The notes under the pieces were generated by a model that made no database searches, was not told the origin of the DNA, and worked only from the letters and a program-made list of their open reading frames with translations. From Knufia peltigerae (Eukaryota; Ascomycota; Eurotiomycetes; Chaetothyriales; Trichomeriaceae): DNA of 64,000 bases. The first letter of the stretch is position 1. Every line of letters begins with the position of its first letter. Below are positions 33,358 to 43,843 of this stretch, piece by piece. The DNA lies in the NCBI GenBank assembly GCA_030247855.1, contig JAPDRN010000050.1:62001-126000 (forward strand), in the 5' to 3' direction. The position numbers and the translations under genes are program-made.

Positions 33358-34799
33358 ATGTCAAGTCAAAACAGATTTCCCCCTAAAGTTCTCATCATCG
33401 GGGCTGGCGTCTTTGGCCTGTCGACAGCCCTTGCCATCACAAGGCGCTCTCCATCAACCAAAGTCACCGTTGTTGATCGACTGACTCCTCCAGTTCCGGA
33501 CGGGACGAGCGTCGACACCACTCGATGCATTCGATCAGGTAAGGAGAGATTCAGATAACCCAGGCAATTGACCCGACGGTATTGATACGTGAGACAGATT
33601 ATACTGATCCCATATATGCTCGACTCGCAAAGACGGCCCAGATCAAGCTACAAGAAGATCCCGAAATCAGTCGATACATGTTCCAGCAAGGCATGACATT
33701 TGTCTGTGATGGAGAACCAAGTCGTTTCACCGATATCTACCGGGTGACTCTGACACGGGCAAAGAGTCTGTGCCGTCCCGAGGATATCGTAGAGATGCCT
33801 TGTCGAGAAGATGTCTATCAGCGAATCCATGGCAAAACATCTCAGCCAGTCGCCGAGACAAAGCTCGGAGGCCGGCCGCGTTGGAACAAGGCTTATTGCA
33901 ATTTGGAAGCCGCCTTTATCGACGCCAAGGAGTCCATCAGAGTATACTATGAACGGTGTCAAAATGAACCTGCCATAACGTTCGAATGTGGAACGCCAGT
34001 CGACCATATCAATATCAGCGGCGGACGCTCTCAAGGGGTCACACTGGAGGATGGAACTGTACTCAAAGCTGATCTCGTCATTGTTGCAGCTGGTGCTTGG
34101 TCAAACCGACTGGTAGATCTGGGTAGTCGTCAGACACCCGTGGGACACGAGGTGGCCTGGATCAAGGTCACGCCAGAGGAGGAAGCCCGTTGGAAGAACA
34201 TGTCCATCACCACCAACCTCAGCACGGGATTGAACATGTTCCCACCGTACCATGGTGAGATCAAGATCCTCAGACGATCACCGGGCTACAAGAATACAGT
34301 CGTGGTGCCGCATCCAGAGGACGAATCGAAGGAGTTGAAGATTTGTTACCCTCGGACAATCGTCAGCAATCCCTCAGATGTCATTCCCGCCGATGCTGAA
34401 GCCGCAATGCGTGAGAATCTGAGGGAGATCATGCCACCTTTGGCAGCTAGACCGTTTGACAGGACCAAGATATGCTGGTAAGTTTTTGAACCGTACCGCC
34501 CCTTCTGGACACGCTCTGACTGTCATGACAGGATTAGTACCACCCCTACCGCTGATTTCTTAATCGCTCCTCATCCCTCTGTCCAAGGAATCCATCTGGC
34601 GACTGGAGGGTCGGCTCATGCGTGGAAATTTCTGCCCATTCTTGGTGATTACATTGTGGACTCGGTGGAAGGAAAATTGTCTCAAGAGTTGGCTGACAAA
34701 TGGGCTTTCCATAGGGTGTCGGATGGCAAAGACTCAAGTAGCCCTAGAATGGATGGAGAACCACAAGAATTGGCAGGAGTAGTCCGGCATCGACTCTAA
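33358..34799 (+). CDS. FAD-dependent amine/amino-acid oxidase, MSOX/FAOX type, three exons
   Basis: A predicted 442-residue flavoprotein of the sarcosine oxidase / fructosyl-amino-acid oxidase / saccharopine oxidase group. It would oxidise a secondary amine with O2. Exons are 33358-33538, 33598-34477 and 34532-34799. The N-terminus shows VLIIGAGVFGLSTALAITRR followed by VVDRLTPPVPDGTSVDTTRC. The segment KICWISTTPTADFLIAPHP contains the cysteine that is covalently linked to FAD in this family, and TGGSAHAWKFLPILGDYIVD is the classic C-terminal motif. I chose the ATG at 33358 because it is the first in frame before the Rossmann strand. Exact substrate unknown; peroxisomal targeting is not obvious (C-terminal VVRHRL resembles a weak type-1 signal at most). 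Confidence 0.88.
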
Positions 34800-35156
34800 C
34801 GAATAGTTCGATGTGTCGATGATGTTGCTCGTATAGTCGCATCGGCTTGGATGAGTCTTGTACTAGATAGAAATAAAACCACTGCAATTGCATTGAGCCT
34901 TGTGTCCCGTGGATCATAAGACATGTCTATGGGGGTGACAATGATGTCTCAGGGTATGTTATCAACTGCCCCAGGCCAAAATCCAACAAACCCCACTTAC
35001 CCATAAAATCAATGTACCCGAGATATCGGACACTATGTTGTCCCACGATCTCCCCTTCTTCCATCAATCTGCGGCATCTCAGCAAGTCAATCCATGAGTC
35101 CTTCTGTAGATCGCGTAGATCACGGCGGGCTTGGTAAACATGGCAGGGGTCCTTCC
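34800..35156. other. Intergenic
   Basis: A 357-base spacer between the oxidase and the regulator. The only notable element is the short upstream frame at its right end. Nothing else was recognised. Confidence 0.5.
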
Positions 35157-35187
35157 ATGGCAAGGTCGAACATTACGGCATGCATGA
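35140..35187 (+). promoter_or_regulatory. Upstream ORF overlapping the regulator start
   Basis: An ATG at 35140 opens a 15-codon frame (MAGVLPWQGRTLRHA, TGA at 35185-35187) that overlaps the regulator's start codon at 35157 out of frame. It would lower initiation at the main ATG if it lies in the transcript. The transcript start is unknown. Confidence 0.4.
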
Positions 35188-37498
35188 GATGCCGGCGCAA
35201 GAAAAAGAGATGTGATCAGCGGCATCCGGTGAGTGCTACAAGAAGCGTCCACTTGGCTCGTTCGTTGTGAACACACGAGATCTCTTGCTAAGATGAGATG
35301 CCTCTAAAGAAATGTGGCCTATGCGAGGCGGCCGGCGAGGAATGCGTGGGCTACGATGCCGTTGCCAAAAGGAATGTACCTAGAAGGTCGGGATCAAGAT
35401 ACGCTTTTTCGCATCGGACAAACACTGACAGAGATACTGAAAATAGCTACGTACAGAGCTTGGAGGAACGCGTGGCGTATCTCGAGATGAAGTTACAAGA
35501 ACATGGTCTCGGTCATGAGCTTGAGCCCACGCCGCGGCCAACAATTTCGCCGGCACCAGTATCTTTCCAAGCGAATGTGGGAACGGCGTCACCAAATGAA
35601 TTGAGCAATCATTTCAGTTTGACTATTGACGAAGGTAGCACTGATAATGCAGACAACAGGACAATCCGTCCGATATTGAGTCTGACACAGCGTGGTGCCA
35701 CATACGAAGCAGCATTTTCTCAGATACTTTTGTCCGAACTCATAAGGGCAAAAACATCCCAGCATATATTCGCAAAGCCGCGTACGGAACGTGAAGACAA
35801 TGGTAATTCCAGTGTATCCGGCATGGTGGAAGACTTCGACGCTTCTCCAGTGTCTCTTCCCACCAGACAAGGTGTGCGGAGCCTCGTCAAGGCTTACTTT
35901 CATTTCGCGAATATGAGCATGCCTCTACTGCATGAACCGACCTTCAACCACAAGCTGGAACTCTTGTACAAGATGTCGCCGGTCATTGACCTTGCCGGTA
36001 CCCACAGCAGCACCGAGGCCAAGAGGGCGGTATTCTTCGTATTTGGAGTGCTCTCCGTTGCCCTATTGACACTGCAAAAGCAAGACCCATCAAGAATACC
36101 CACATCCCTCGCAGACAGGTACCATCGTATGTCGCTCAAAGCGCTGCTAGAAGCTGGACTGCCCAGTGATCTCGAAGGGGTTCAAGCACTCCTCCTTATT
36201 GCACAATATTTTTATCATCATCCCACTGTATGGGCTGTTTGGAAGACTGTAGGTGCCGCACTGCGTTTGGCGGTGGAATTAGGCCTGCGTCGAGACATGA
36301 CGCCGGAGCCAATGGATTTCTTGACGGTCGATGCCAGAAGGCGGGCGTTCTGGGTGGCCTATGCCATGGACAGAAACATTTCGATCGCACTGGGATTGCC
36401 TTCTTGTCTCGCGGATGGAGCCATTACTACCAAGGTACACACGAGACTCTCCTGTCAGACTCAGCCATTGACATCTCTCAGTTTCCAAGCATCGAGAATG
36501 ATGAGTTCATCACGGCCGATGGGGTCATCCTAAGTGATGCCTTTCATCCCCGACCCAAGCGTGTCAATTACCACGTGCTACGGTACCGTCAAATTCAATC
36601 GGAGATGCGGACCACGTTGTATGAGCGAGCGCCAGTGGCTTGCGGACCGGTTGATCTAGACCGATGGCAACAGGATATGCGATCTCGTATCCAGGCCTGG
36701 TATGATGAGACGCCTCGCAAGCATAACTTGACAGATGGTGAACGTAAGAACGTGGAGAATTTTGAACTTACCTATTATCGAGCACTGCTCTATCTATATC
36801 ACCCGTCGGCCAACATTCCGACGCCGAAAGAGGCATCATTAATGTCTTTGGCCGAAGCAGCATCCAAAATGATCCAGCTGTATCGTCGATTCTTCACCGA
36901 ACACAGATTGACCATATATTGGCAAGCGGTGGAAAATTTGTTCTCGGCAGGCACAGCCCTGCTTTATAGCTACGTTAATTCGAAACAAGTCCGAGACCAC
37001 ATCACCATGCATGAGCTCGAGACCTTGGTTCACACATGCTCTTCTGTGCTATGGGGAATGGTCGAGCACTTTCCAGACTTCAAAGGGAAACGCGATGCTT
37101 TTGACATCGTGGCTTTCAGAGCGCTTGCTGATCTCAACAAGAGCAGCTTTGCAGAACCCAGATTACGAAGAGACTCTTCTGGTCAGGCTCTCATCGAATA
37201 TGCTGGAGGCCCAGACACATCAGGTTTTTATGAGCCTGCGTATCTTCACCAACGCCCGGGGCAGATGCTAGACGGCATATCGGCATATGCACATCAGCCC
37301 GGGATGGGAAGTACGACATCCATACCACAGGATTGGACACAGCAGGACCAGCTTCAAATACAACAGAATTCCACTGGCGTAGGTGTCGAGACATACGAAG
37401 GCAGCACCGCTTTCTCGTTTGCCGATTTTGATGAGTTGTCCTTTGACTGGGAGGCGTTCGAAGATAGCAATGACCTGACAGCGCCATCGTGGCCATAG
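35157..37498 (+). CDS. Zn2Cys6 fungal transcription factor, three exons
   Basis: A predicted 741-residue nuclear regulator. Exons are 35157-35228, 35298-36434 and 36482-37498. The zinc cluster is split by intron 1 and reads CMRCRRKKKRCDQRHPMPL then KKCGLCEAAGEEC, i.e. C-x2-C-x6-C-x10-C-x2-C-x6-C. A short coiled coil follows (YVQSLEERVAYLEMKLQE). The middle homology region (fungal_trans) spans about residues 210-480, with YFHFANMSMPLLHEPTF, AVELGLRRDM and DARRRAFWVAYAMDRNISIA. The acidic tail (SFADFDELSFDWEAFEDSND) is a plausible activation domain. Position beside the oxidase, transporter, hydroxylase and dioxygenase makes it the likely pathway-specific regulator (inference). Confidence 0.9.
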
Positions 37499-37835
37499 TA
37501 ATGTGGTCGATGACAGGGAAACAAATCAAGTTGTCGAGACGAAGAAGAAGTCTTCATGCCGGGAGAAACTACGCGTTCTGTGTGGAGTCTTAAAGCGGCG
37601 GGACAGATGTTGACAGCGGGATGTGCCTTTCCTGAGACCGACACGAAGATTCCACGTCTAACTTGATACTTGACAGATTTACCTGGGAGCAGATTGTCCC
37701 CTTGGTACTCGTAGACATGTATTCGCGCTGAACAACGGGCCCTTTACTCAGATGCTGCCTATGTTAGCCCAACATCGCCATCCTTCGACATGAGACGGGA
37801 CTCTCCCTCAACAAATCCCCCGCGCAGTCGACAGG
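37499..37835. other. Intergenic
   Basis: A 337-base spacer after the regulator and before the DIL/ankyrin gene. Nothing was recognised. Confidence 0.5.
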
Positions 37836-40513
37836 ATGGACTCGATAGATCCCACGTCGCCGACAGTCGACTCACTACCTCACACTCCCACCACACCTAC
37901 TTCGGCGCGGAAGCTGCCAAGCGATCTACCTACTTCCCTCGATGACCGTCGTAACTTCTCCAGTTATGGCGGGGAGACTGAGATATACGATGGCTGGCAA
38001 GGCAAGGAAATCCCCCCCTCCTCCCCCGGGTCTCGTGCCCTCGTACACCGTGACGAATACTCATATATGCGCATTTATAGGCTCGTCTCAGTATATTACG
38101 GCCCCTACTCCTGCAAGACCTCTTGATTTCGACCTCCATCTAGACACCCCGGCGTATGATGACGCCGAAACCTACGCCCGACTACAGGACAGCGACTCGA
38201 GATTAATGGAGATGGTTGCGGCACAGGCACAACATAGGGAGGATGGAAGTCCTGGACAAGATGAAGATGCCATTGCAACAGACGACAATTTATCGCCTGC
38301 AGAAAAGAAAGAGATATTGCAGAAGAGTCTTAACATGGCCGCGAGCAACGGAGATGTGGTTCGAATACGGAAACTTGTGGGAGGAAGCGCGAAAGAGTAC
38401 GTGGATGTCAACCAGCCGGACGAGGACGGCACCGTGCCTTTGATATACGCCAGCTGTTTCGTAGGTGTCCTAACCAGACTGTTAGGGAAGAAGTCATTCT
38501 GACAGACATAGGGACATCATGAAGTTGTAGCAGCACTTCTCGACGCTGGTGCCGTGGTGGACAAGCAAGACAGAAACCAGTGGAGCGCATTGATGTGGGC
38601 AATGACCAATCGTCACAAACAAATCGCAAAACTCCTACTGGATCATGGAGCTGATCCCGATATAAAGTCTTCGTCCGGAGGCACAGCTCTCGACTTTGTT
38701 CAGCCAGGCTCCGACTTCTCCCACTATTTGCACGAAAATGGCTATCATTTTGGCGGCACAAACCTAGACGACGACTTCTATAATGCAGGCTTCTCACAAG
38801 ATCGTTTTGAAGAGGAAATGGCCGAAAACGAGATGAAAAGGCGAATGTTGATGCAAGAGAGCGCTGCCAACCTGGAAGTAGACCTGTCAACTCTCGGCTT
38901 TGATGAACAACCAGAGGTGAGGATATTCCGCGGCGTGCATGCTTATGAATGCTGACTCGTCTTAGTCTCCCACTGGTTTTGATTCGGATGAAGAGGAAGA
39001 GTTCATATGGGATCGATGTATAGGGGACCAGATGTTTGTCTTTCAGACAGACAAGCTCGATGCTATTCTTGACCTCATTATCACCAACATGACTCCACAA
39101 CGTTCTCCATCACAAAAACCCGTACCTGCGAATCTGATATTCTTGATGGCGAGGTATGCTCATTATCATATGACTCCTTCTCTCCTCGATGAGGTCTTGA
39201 CGAAAGCTATGGATCTTATCAACGATGTCATTGAGAGATCTCAATGGGATATGACCATGCTTGCATTCTGGATTTCCAACGCGACATTATTGCTGCATTA
39301 CCTTAAGAAAGATGCTGGTCTTGTTCAGGTCACATCCAAGTATCAACTGGAGCTGGCAGAATTGATCAATGAAACTTTCATCCTCATAATCCGAGATGCT
39401 GAAAGAAGAATGAACAAGGTTCTCGACACGGCGATGCTTGACCATGAGACCATACCCGGCTTATCAGACGTTGCATTCCAGGGAGAATGGAAAGTTTTCA
39501 AGTCGAAGCCGAAAACGAAGGAGGAAGACCCAGAAAAACGGTTTCGTCCACCATCTCCAAAGCGACGAGCTCAAACATCTCCTCGTAATATAATGTCACT
39601 CCTCTCATCGACGCTGTTTGTGCTTGACCTATACGACGTCCATTCAGTCATCACTTCTCAAATACTCGCACAACTCATATATTGGATTGGGGCCGAACTC
39701 TTCAACCGTGTTATGACCACGAGAAAATACCTCTCCAGAACGAAAGCCATGCAAATCCGCATGAATGTATCCGCCATTGAAGACTGGGCTCGGGCGAATA
39801 ATCGACAACCTGAGCATTATGAGAATGGGTCTACAACTTCAACTGGTGAGAATACAGTCGATGCTGCTAGACGCCATCTTGCTCCCATAATCCAGCTACT
39901 CCAGTGGTTGCAATGCTTCAGCTCTCTCGGGGACGATCATGAATCATTGGTGGGCACACTTGTTCAGTTGCAACGACTCAGTCCGACGCAATTGATTCAT
40001 GCTGTAAAGAACTACCGAGCGGAAGTGGGTGAGAAGAGCCTGGCCAAAGCCCACATGAAGTTCCTGGTTCAGCTTCAAAAGGGTGAACAGTCTTTGATCA
40101 AACGACCATTGACTCCCCAAGTTGACGCTCCAGGGTCCGGAGCCGAAACTCCTACCAAGCAGAATGGAGACGAGGCTGCTGCGAAACTGCCCGAGACTCC
40201 GCAAAGTGCACTTCCTCCGCCAACATCATCTTCACCAGTTGAACAAGATACAGATCCGCCACCAAACCGAAATGCGTTGACCTTGGATCAATCTCTCATG
40301 CTCCCATTCTCGCTACCTACATCGACGGACATGCTAATCACTTATGGGGCAGGCATTGGCGGAGTCAACAGAGAAAGAGCTAGAAAATATATTCCCACAG
40401 TGCCGACCGAGGTTTTGAGTAAGCTCAACCTTGATGGTGAAGGTGTGCGACGCGAGGGTAGTATTGGGACTATAGGTACAACGGCACAAGGCTGGCGAAC
40501 CAGCGGATTTTGA
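37836..40513 (+). CDS. Ankyrin-repeat and DIL-domain protein, four exons
   Basis: A predicted 832-residue protein. Exons are 37836-38001, 38081-38460, 38512-38916 and 38966-40513. Intron 1 appears to use a GC donor (CAAG|GCAAGG), because that join gives YDGWQGSSQYITAPTPARP; a GT donor further on is possible. Residues ~125-235 hold ankyrin repeats (EILQKSLNMAASNGDVVRIR, PLIYASCFGHHEVVAALLDA, WSALMWAMTNRHKQIAKLLL). Residues ~330-680 form a DIL domain like that of class V myosin tails (AFWISNATLLLHYLKKDAGL, DLYDVHSVITSQILAQLIYW, RHLAPIIQLLQWLQCFSSL). The Pro/Ser-rich tail is probably disordered. There is no motor domain. Family members are widespread in fungi; a role in cargo or membrane tethering is inference. 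Confidence 0.87.
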
Positions 40514-41400
40514 AGTTTCAACGGTATAGCACGGCATTGTTATAAGACCGCGCAGTCGTCTTTGCTTGACAACAGCGAAATTGAATCTTTTGCGCTCTTG
40601 GTCATTCCTGGCTGGAGTGTCTGATACGAGTAATCTATGAACCTTTGGGCCTAGAAAGCCATGCTGTGGCGGCTTAAACCTCGTTGGGCTTGATGTTGTC
40701 TTGGATGAGACTCCACCGAGGCTTTCGACTTGATCGATTTCGGTCGCTCACTCTTCAGTCCATTATATTTATCTATATTGTATTTTTTGTACTCTGTTCA
40801 ATGTCACGCACACGAGTGATTACGGTTCAAAGTCCAGAGAGCAAAGCCGCTTGGCTTGGGCAATCTTTTACTTTGCGACTGACCTTACGGAAGTTTGATC
40901 TGGTATGTGTCGAATACTCTTTTTTCTCATGGCTGAATCTTTTGACTCCACTTTCTGAACATTGCAATCTCGCCAATTCTCACATCGTCGACCACTGGAT
41001 TGTTTCGTGCCCTAGTCACTGTTCAGAGAATGGCACGATGGCTCGCTACGAGACGAGTACAATGACCTTGTTCCTCGGTAAACGGCAAGGTAGGGTTGGT
41101 TCTTTTCCACCCCTCCCTCCTCGACCCCCTGTCTGCGTCCGATCTGCATGGTACTCCGTTGAGGCTCTTTTTTTGGTTTTTCGACACAAGTTTTGTATCG
41201 AGTACCAACACCACCATCGACGAAACTTGCGAACAAGAACCCTCTGACAGATCCTCCGAGATTGATTTTACTCTGAGCGAACGAGGTATCTGTCATGTTG
41301 ATGGTCTGTTTCGATACGCCGAGTAAAGGATAGCTGTTGTGAGACGCCGGACAATCACATCACGCCTTTTTCGCGCTTCGTCCCTGTCTTGTCGGATTTG
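40514..41400. other. Intergenic
   Basis: About 0.89 kb. A 187-codon plus-strand open frame here (40684-41247) has no domain and starts at a non-ATG codon, so it is not called. An upstream exon of the next gene could lie here but none was identified. Confidence 0.4.
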
Positions 41401-42682
41401 ATGTTCCCAAGTCAGAACTTGGTTATTCATCATGCCAGGCATGCAGCTGCTTTCAATCATCCCACCCGACCTACGGCGTTTGTCGAAGCACCTCCACCGC
41501 CGGCGGAATCATCCGCGTTAGCCACCGATGCGATGCAGACGACGGCGACAACGGTAACGGCTACGGCGGCAACATCTGATCCTACGAACGCCGGTGCGTC
41601 TGCCGCGGACGATGACTACCCAGCGATAATTCTATATCCTACAGGACAACCGACGATGAACAATATAGATACGGTCCAAGTCACGTACGATACGATATGG
41701 GAACATGCGAATTTGACGTTATTTTGTGGTATTGATGAGGCCGAGAATAAATGGGCTTTGGCAAATATACCGTTGCGTATGTTTTTTTGTCATTGCTTCC
41801 TCCTGCAGAATCCGAGTATGATGATTAACGATTTTAACGGTTGACTAACTTTCTTTGTGTTTTCAAAAATTTACAGCAGAACCAAGTGGTACATGTGTCA
41901 TTTCACCCATACAAGCCGGGATGGAAATTTCTCAATTTCCTGTCAGTTGCGGAATGTTGATCTATGATGCATCGGATAAATCAGAATCTACAACCGGAGG
42001 AGGTTTCGTCATGACAAAGACGAACGGAGTTGCTTCGACCTTTGGGTTGAGTTTGACCACGACAGGAGCAGGAAATCCACAAACGACGAACACAAAGAAA
42101 GGAGCAGCTGCAACAGGCAGTGCGACGAATGCGTCAGATAACATCAGTAACAAAAGTGGTGGCGGCGGTGGTTCGCAAACGGTGACGACCTCTTTGTCAT
42201 CTTCGACATCGACAAACACGGGAGTTTTGAGTGGTGCGGGTTCAGACCCAAACACATCCTCCTCATCGACCGGTTTGAGTTCTGGAACAAAAGCGGGCAT
42301 AGCAATTGGAATAATTTTGGGTGCCATTGCTTTGTTTGTTGCGGTTTTCTTCTTCTTTCGTTTACGCAAACGCATCGACCGAGTTGAAAGGAACATCACC
42401 GGAAAGGAAGGCGAGTCGACGACGGGAAAGGAGGTACCACCGGTGTCGGCATCATCATCATCATCATCATCACCACCACCACCCGTACCACCAACAAGTG
42501 AAAAACCTATCCTACCTTCACCAAGATTCACGGCGAGATCGAATTCGCCTGCCATCTTTACTCCGGGTGGCGGCGGCACCAACCACAACACCAAAAATTC
42601 AGAGGATTGGAGACAATTCTTTGGTAACGCCGCCACCGTAAGTGGTAGCAACCCACGTTCTCACACTTCTGCATCCGCCTAG
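41401..42682 (+). CDS. Single-pass membrane protein with Ser/Thr-rich ectodomain, two exons
   Basis: A predicted 393-residue protein from exons 41401-41776 and 41877-42682. The 100-base intron has GTATGT and TTACAG ends, and the join reads NIPLPEPSGTCVIS. An N-terminal part with a small Cys-containing domain (TLFCGIDEAENKWALANIP, GTCVISPIQ, FPVSCGMLIYD) is followed by a Ser/Thr/Gly-rich stalk, one transmembrane helix (AGIAIGIILGAIALFVAVFF) with a basic stop-transfer RLRKR, and a disordered cytosolic tail with poly-Ser/Pro coded by TCA/CCA repeats. The layout resembles fungal cell-surface DUF proteins with a Mid2-like stalk. No signal peptide is visible after the ATG at 41401, so a 5' exon may be missing. 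Confidence 0.72.
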
Positions 42683-43843
42683 GCCAGAGTGCCTGGACCC
42701 CCGGATTCCGGGGATCGATGCGACATCACTACTACGAAGACAAAAGAAATGGGAAAAAAGAGGGTGGATTCTGGAAAAGAGAGAAAAAGGGGGACGCAAA
42801 CGTCTACATACGGAAACGGAAATCGGAGTACAGATACGGACACAGAAGAAAAAAGACAATCGCACAAACCCACAGACACACAAGTCTCTCTCGCTCTCAT
42901 GCACTCACTACCCTCTCGTTGATATGTCTTTGAGTTCGAATCTTTTTTTGAAGCGAATGGACGGGGCCAATGAGTCTCGAACCCACGAATGTACATATGA
43001 GTACGAGTAGTAGATACCTCACCTAATGCATAATGTGGTCAATGTATCCGAATGATCAAGGTCCTACCGGCAACTCTGTGCATACCTCTACCCCTCTCTA
43101 CCCTTACCATAAAACAATGTATACGAGTATGGTGATGACCTGCCAACCTCTCTCAAAGTGGTCCTCTATACTCCATACATACTGTAGTAAACAAACACCA
43201 TACCTTACTTACGGTGATTTGCTGAGGAATGCAACAGCAAGCAACCTACCGAATAGGCAGGTAGCCACGTGATCAGACCGCCCTCCCCTCCCCGACTACA
43301 ATATCATCAATTCAACTGATCTACTCTCTCCTCACAATACCAGTACCATACAGCCTCTTCACTCCCTCTTCTCATTGTGTGAGCCAGTGTGTGAACATGA
43401 ATACTCGGAAGAAGGAAAAATTTCAAGACTCGGTTGGCCGTTCGCGGCGATATTGGAGACATGTATTCAAAGATCCAGTCCAATCCAATCCAGTACAATG
43501 ACATCGAGCAATTCATTGTCACCCGGGGTTCCCCCTGCGGTAATCTTTTTCAATGGGTGACTGCAAGCGGCCGCCCCATTGACATCGTTTTTCCCCAAGA
43601 TGGATGGATGGATTGCCTGTGTTGTTGTCACTGTCCCCTTCTTCCTTTGTCCTTGATGAAAAGACGTTGCTTGTTTTCAACATACACATATGATGGATAT
43701 GAATTCCCTTGTCCCAGTACGAAGGCCCTTTCCTCAAGGATCCTTCTTTCTTCCTCTCTTCCCTTCACCAGTTCGAATTGCACCATAGTTCACCCATAGA
43801 AAAATTGAAAACCACCAACAGATTTTCAAAAAGCCACATCAAA
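42683..43843. other. Intergenic
   Basis: About 1.16 kb of A-rich then mixed sequence. It includes a GTATACGAGTATGG-type word near 43118, but no gene or tRNA. A TCTCGAACCC word near 42974 was checked as a tRNA T-arm and fails to pair. Confidence 0.5.

Noticed and set aside
40684..41247. 187-codon plus-strand frame
   Set aside because: Non-ATG start, mixed composition and no domain or splice support.
42955..43010. Possible tRNA on the minus strand (GGGTTCGAGA word)
   Set aside because: The T-stem does not pair and no acceptor or anticodon arm can be formed.
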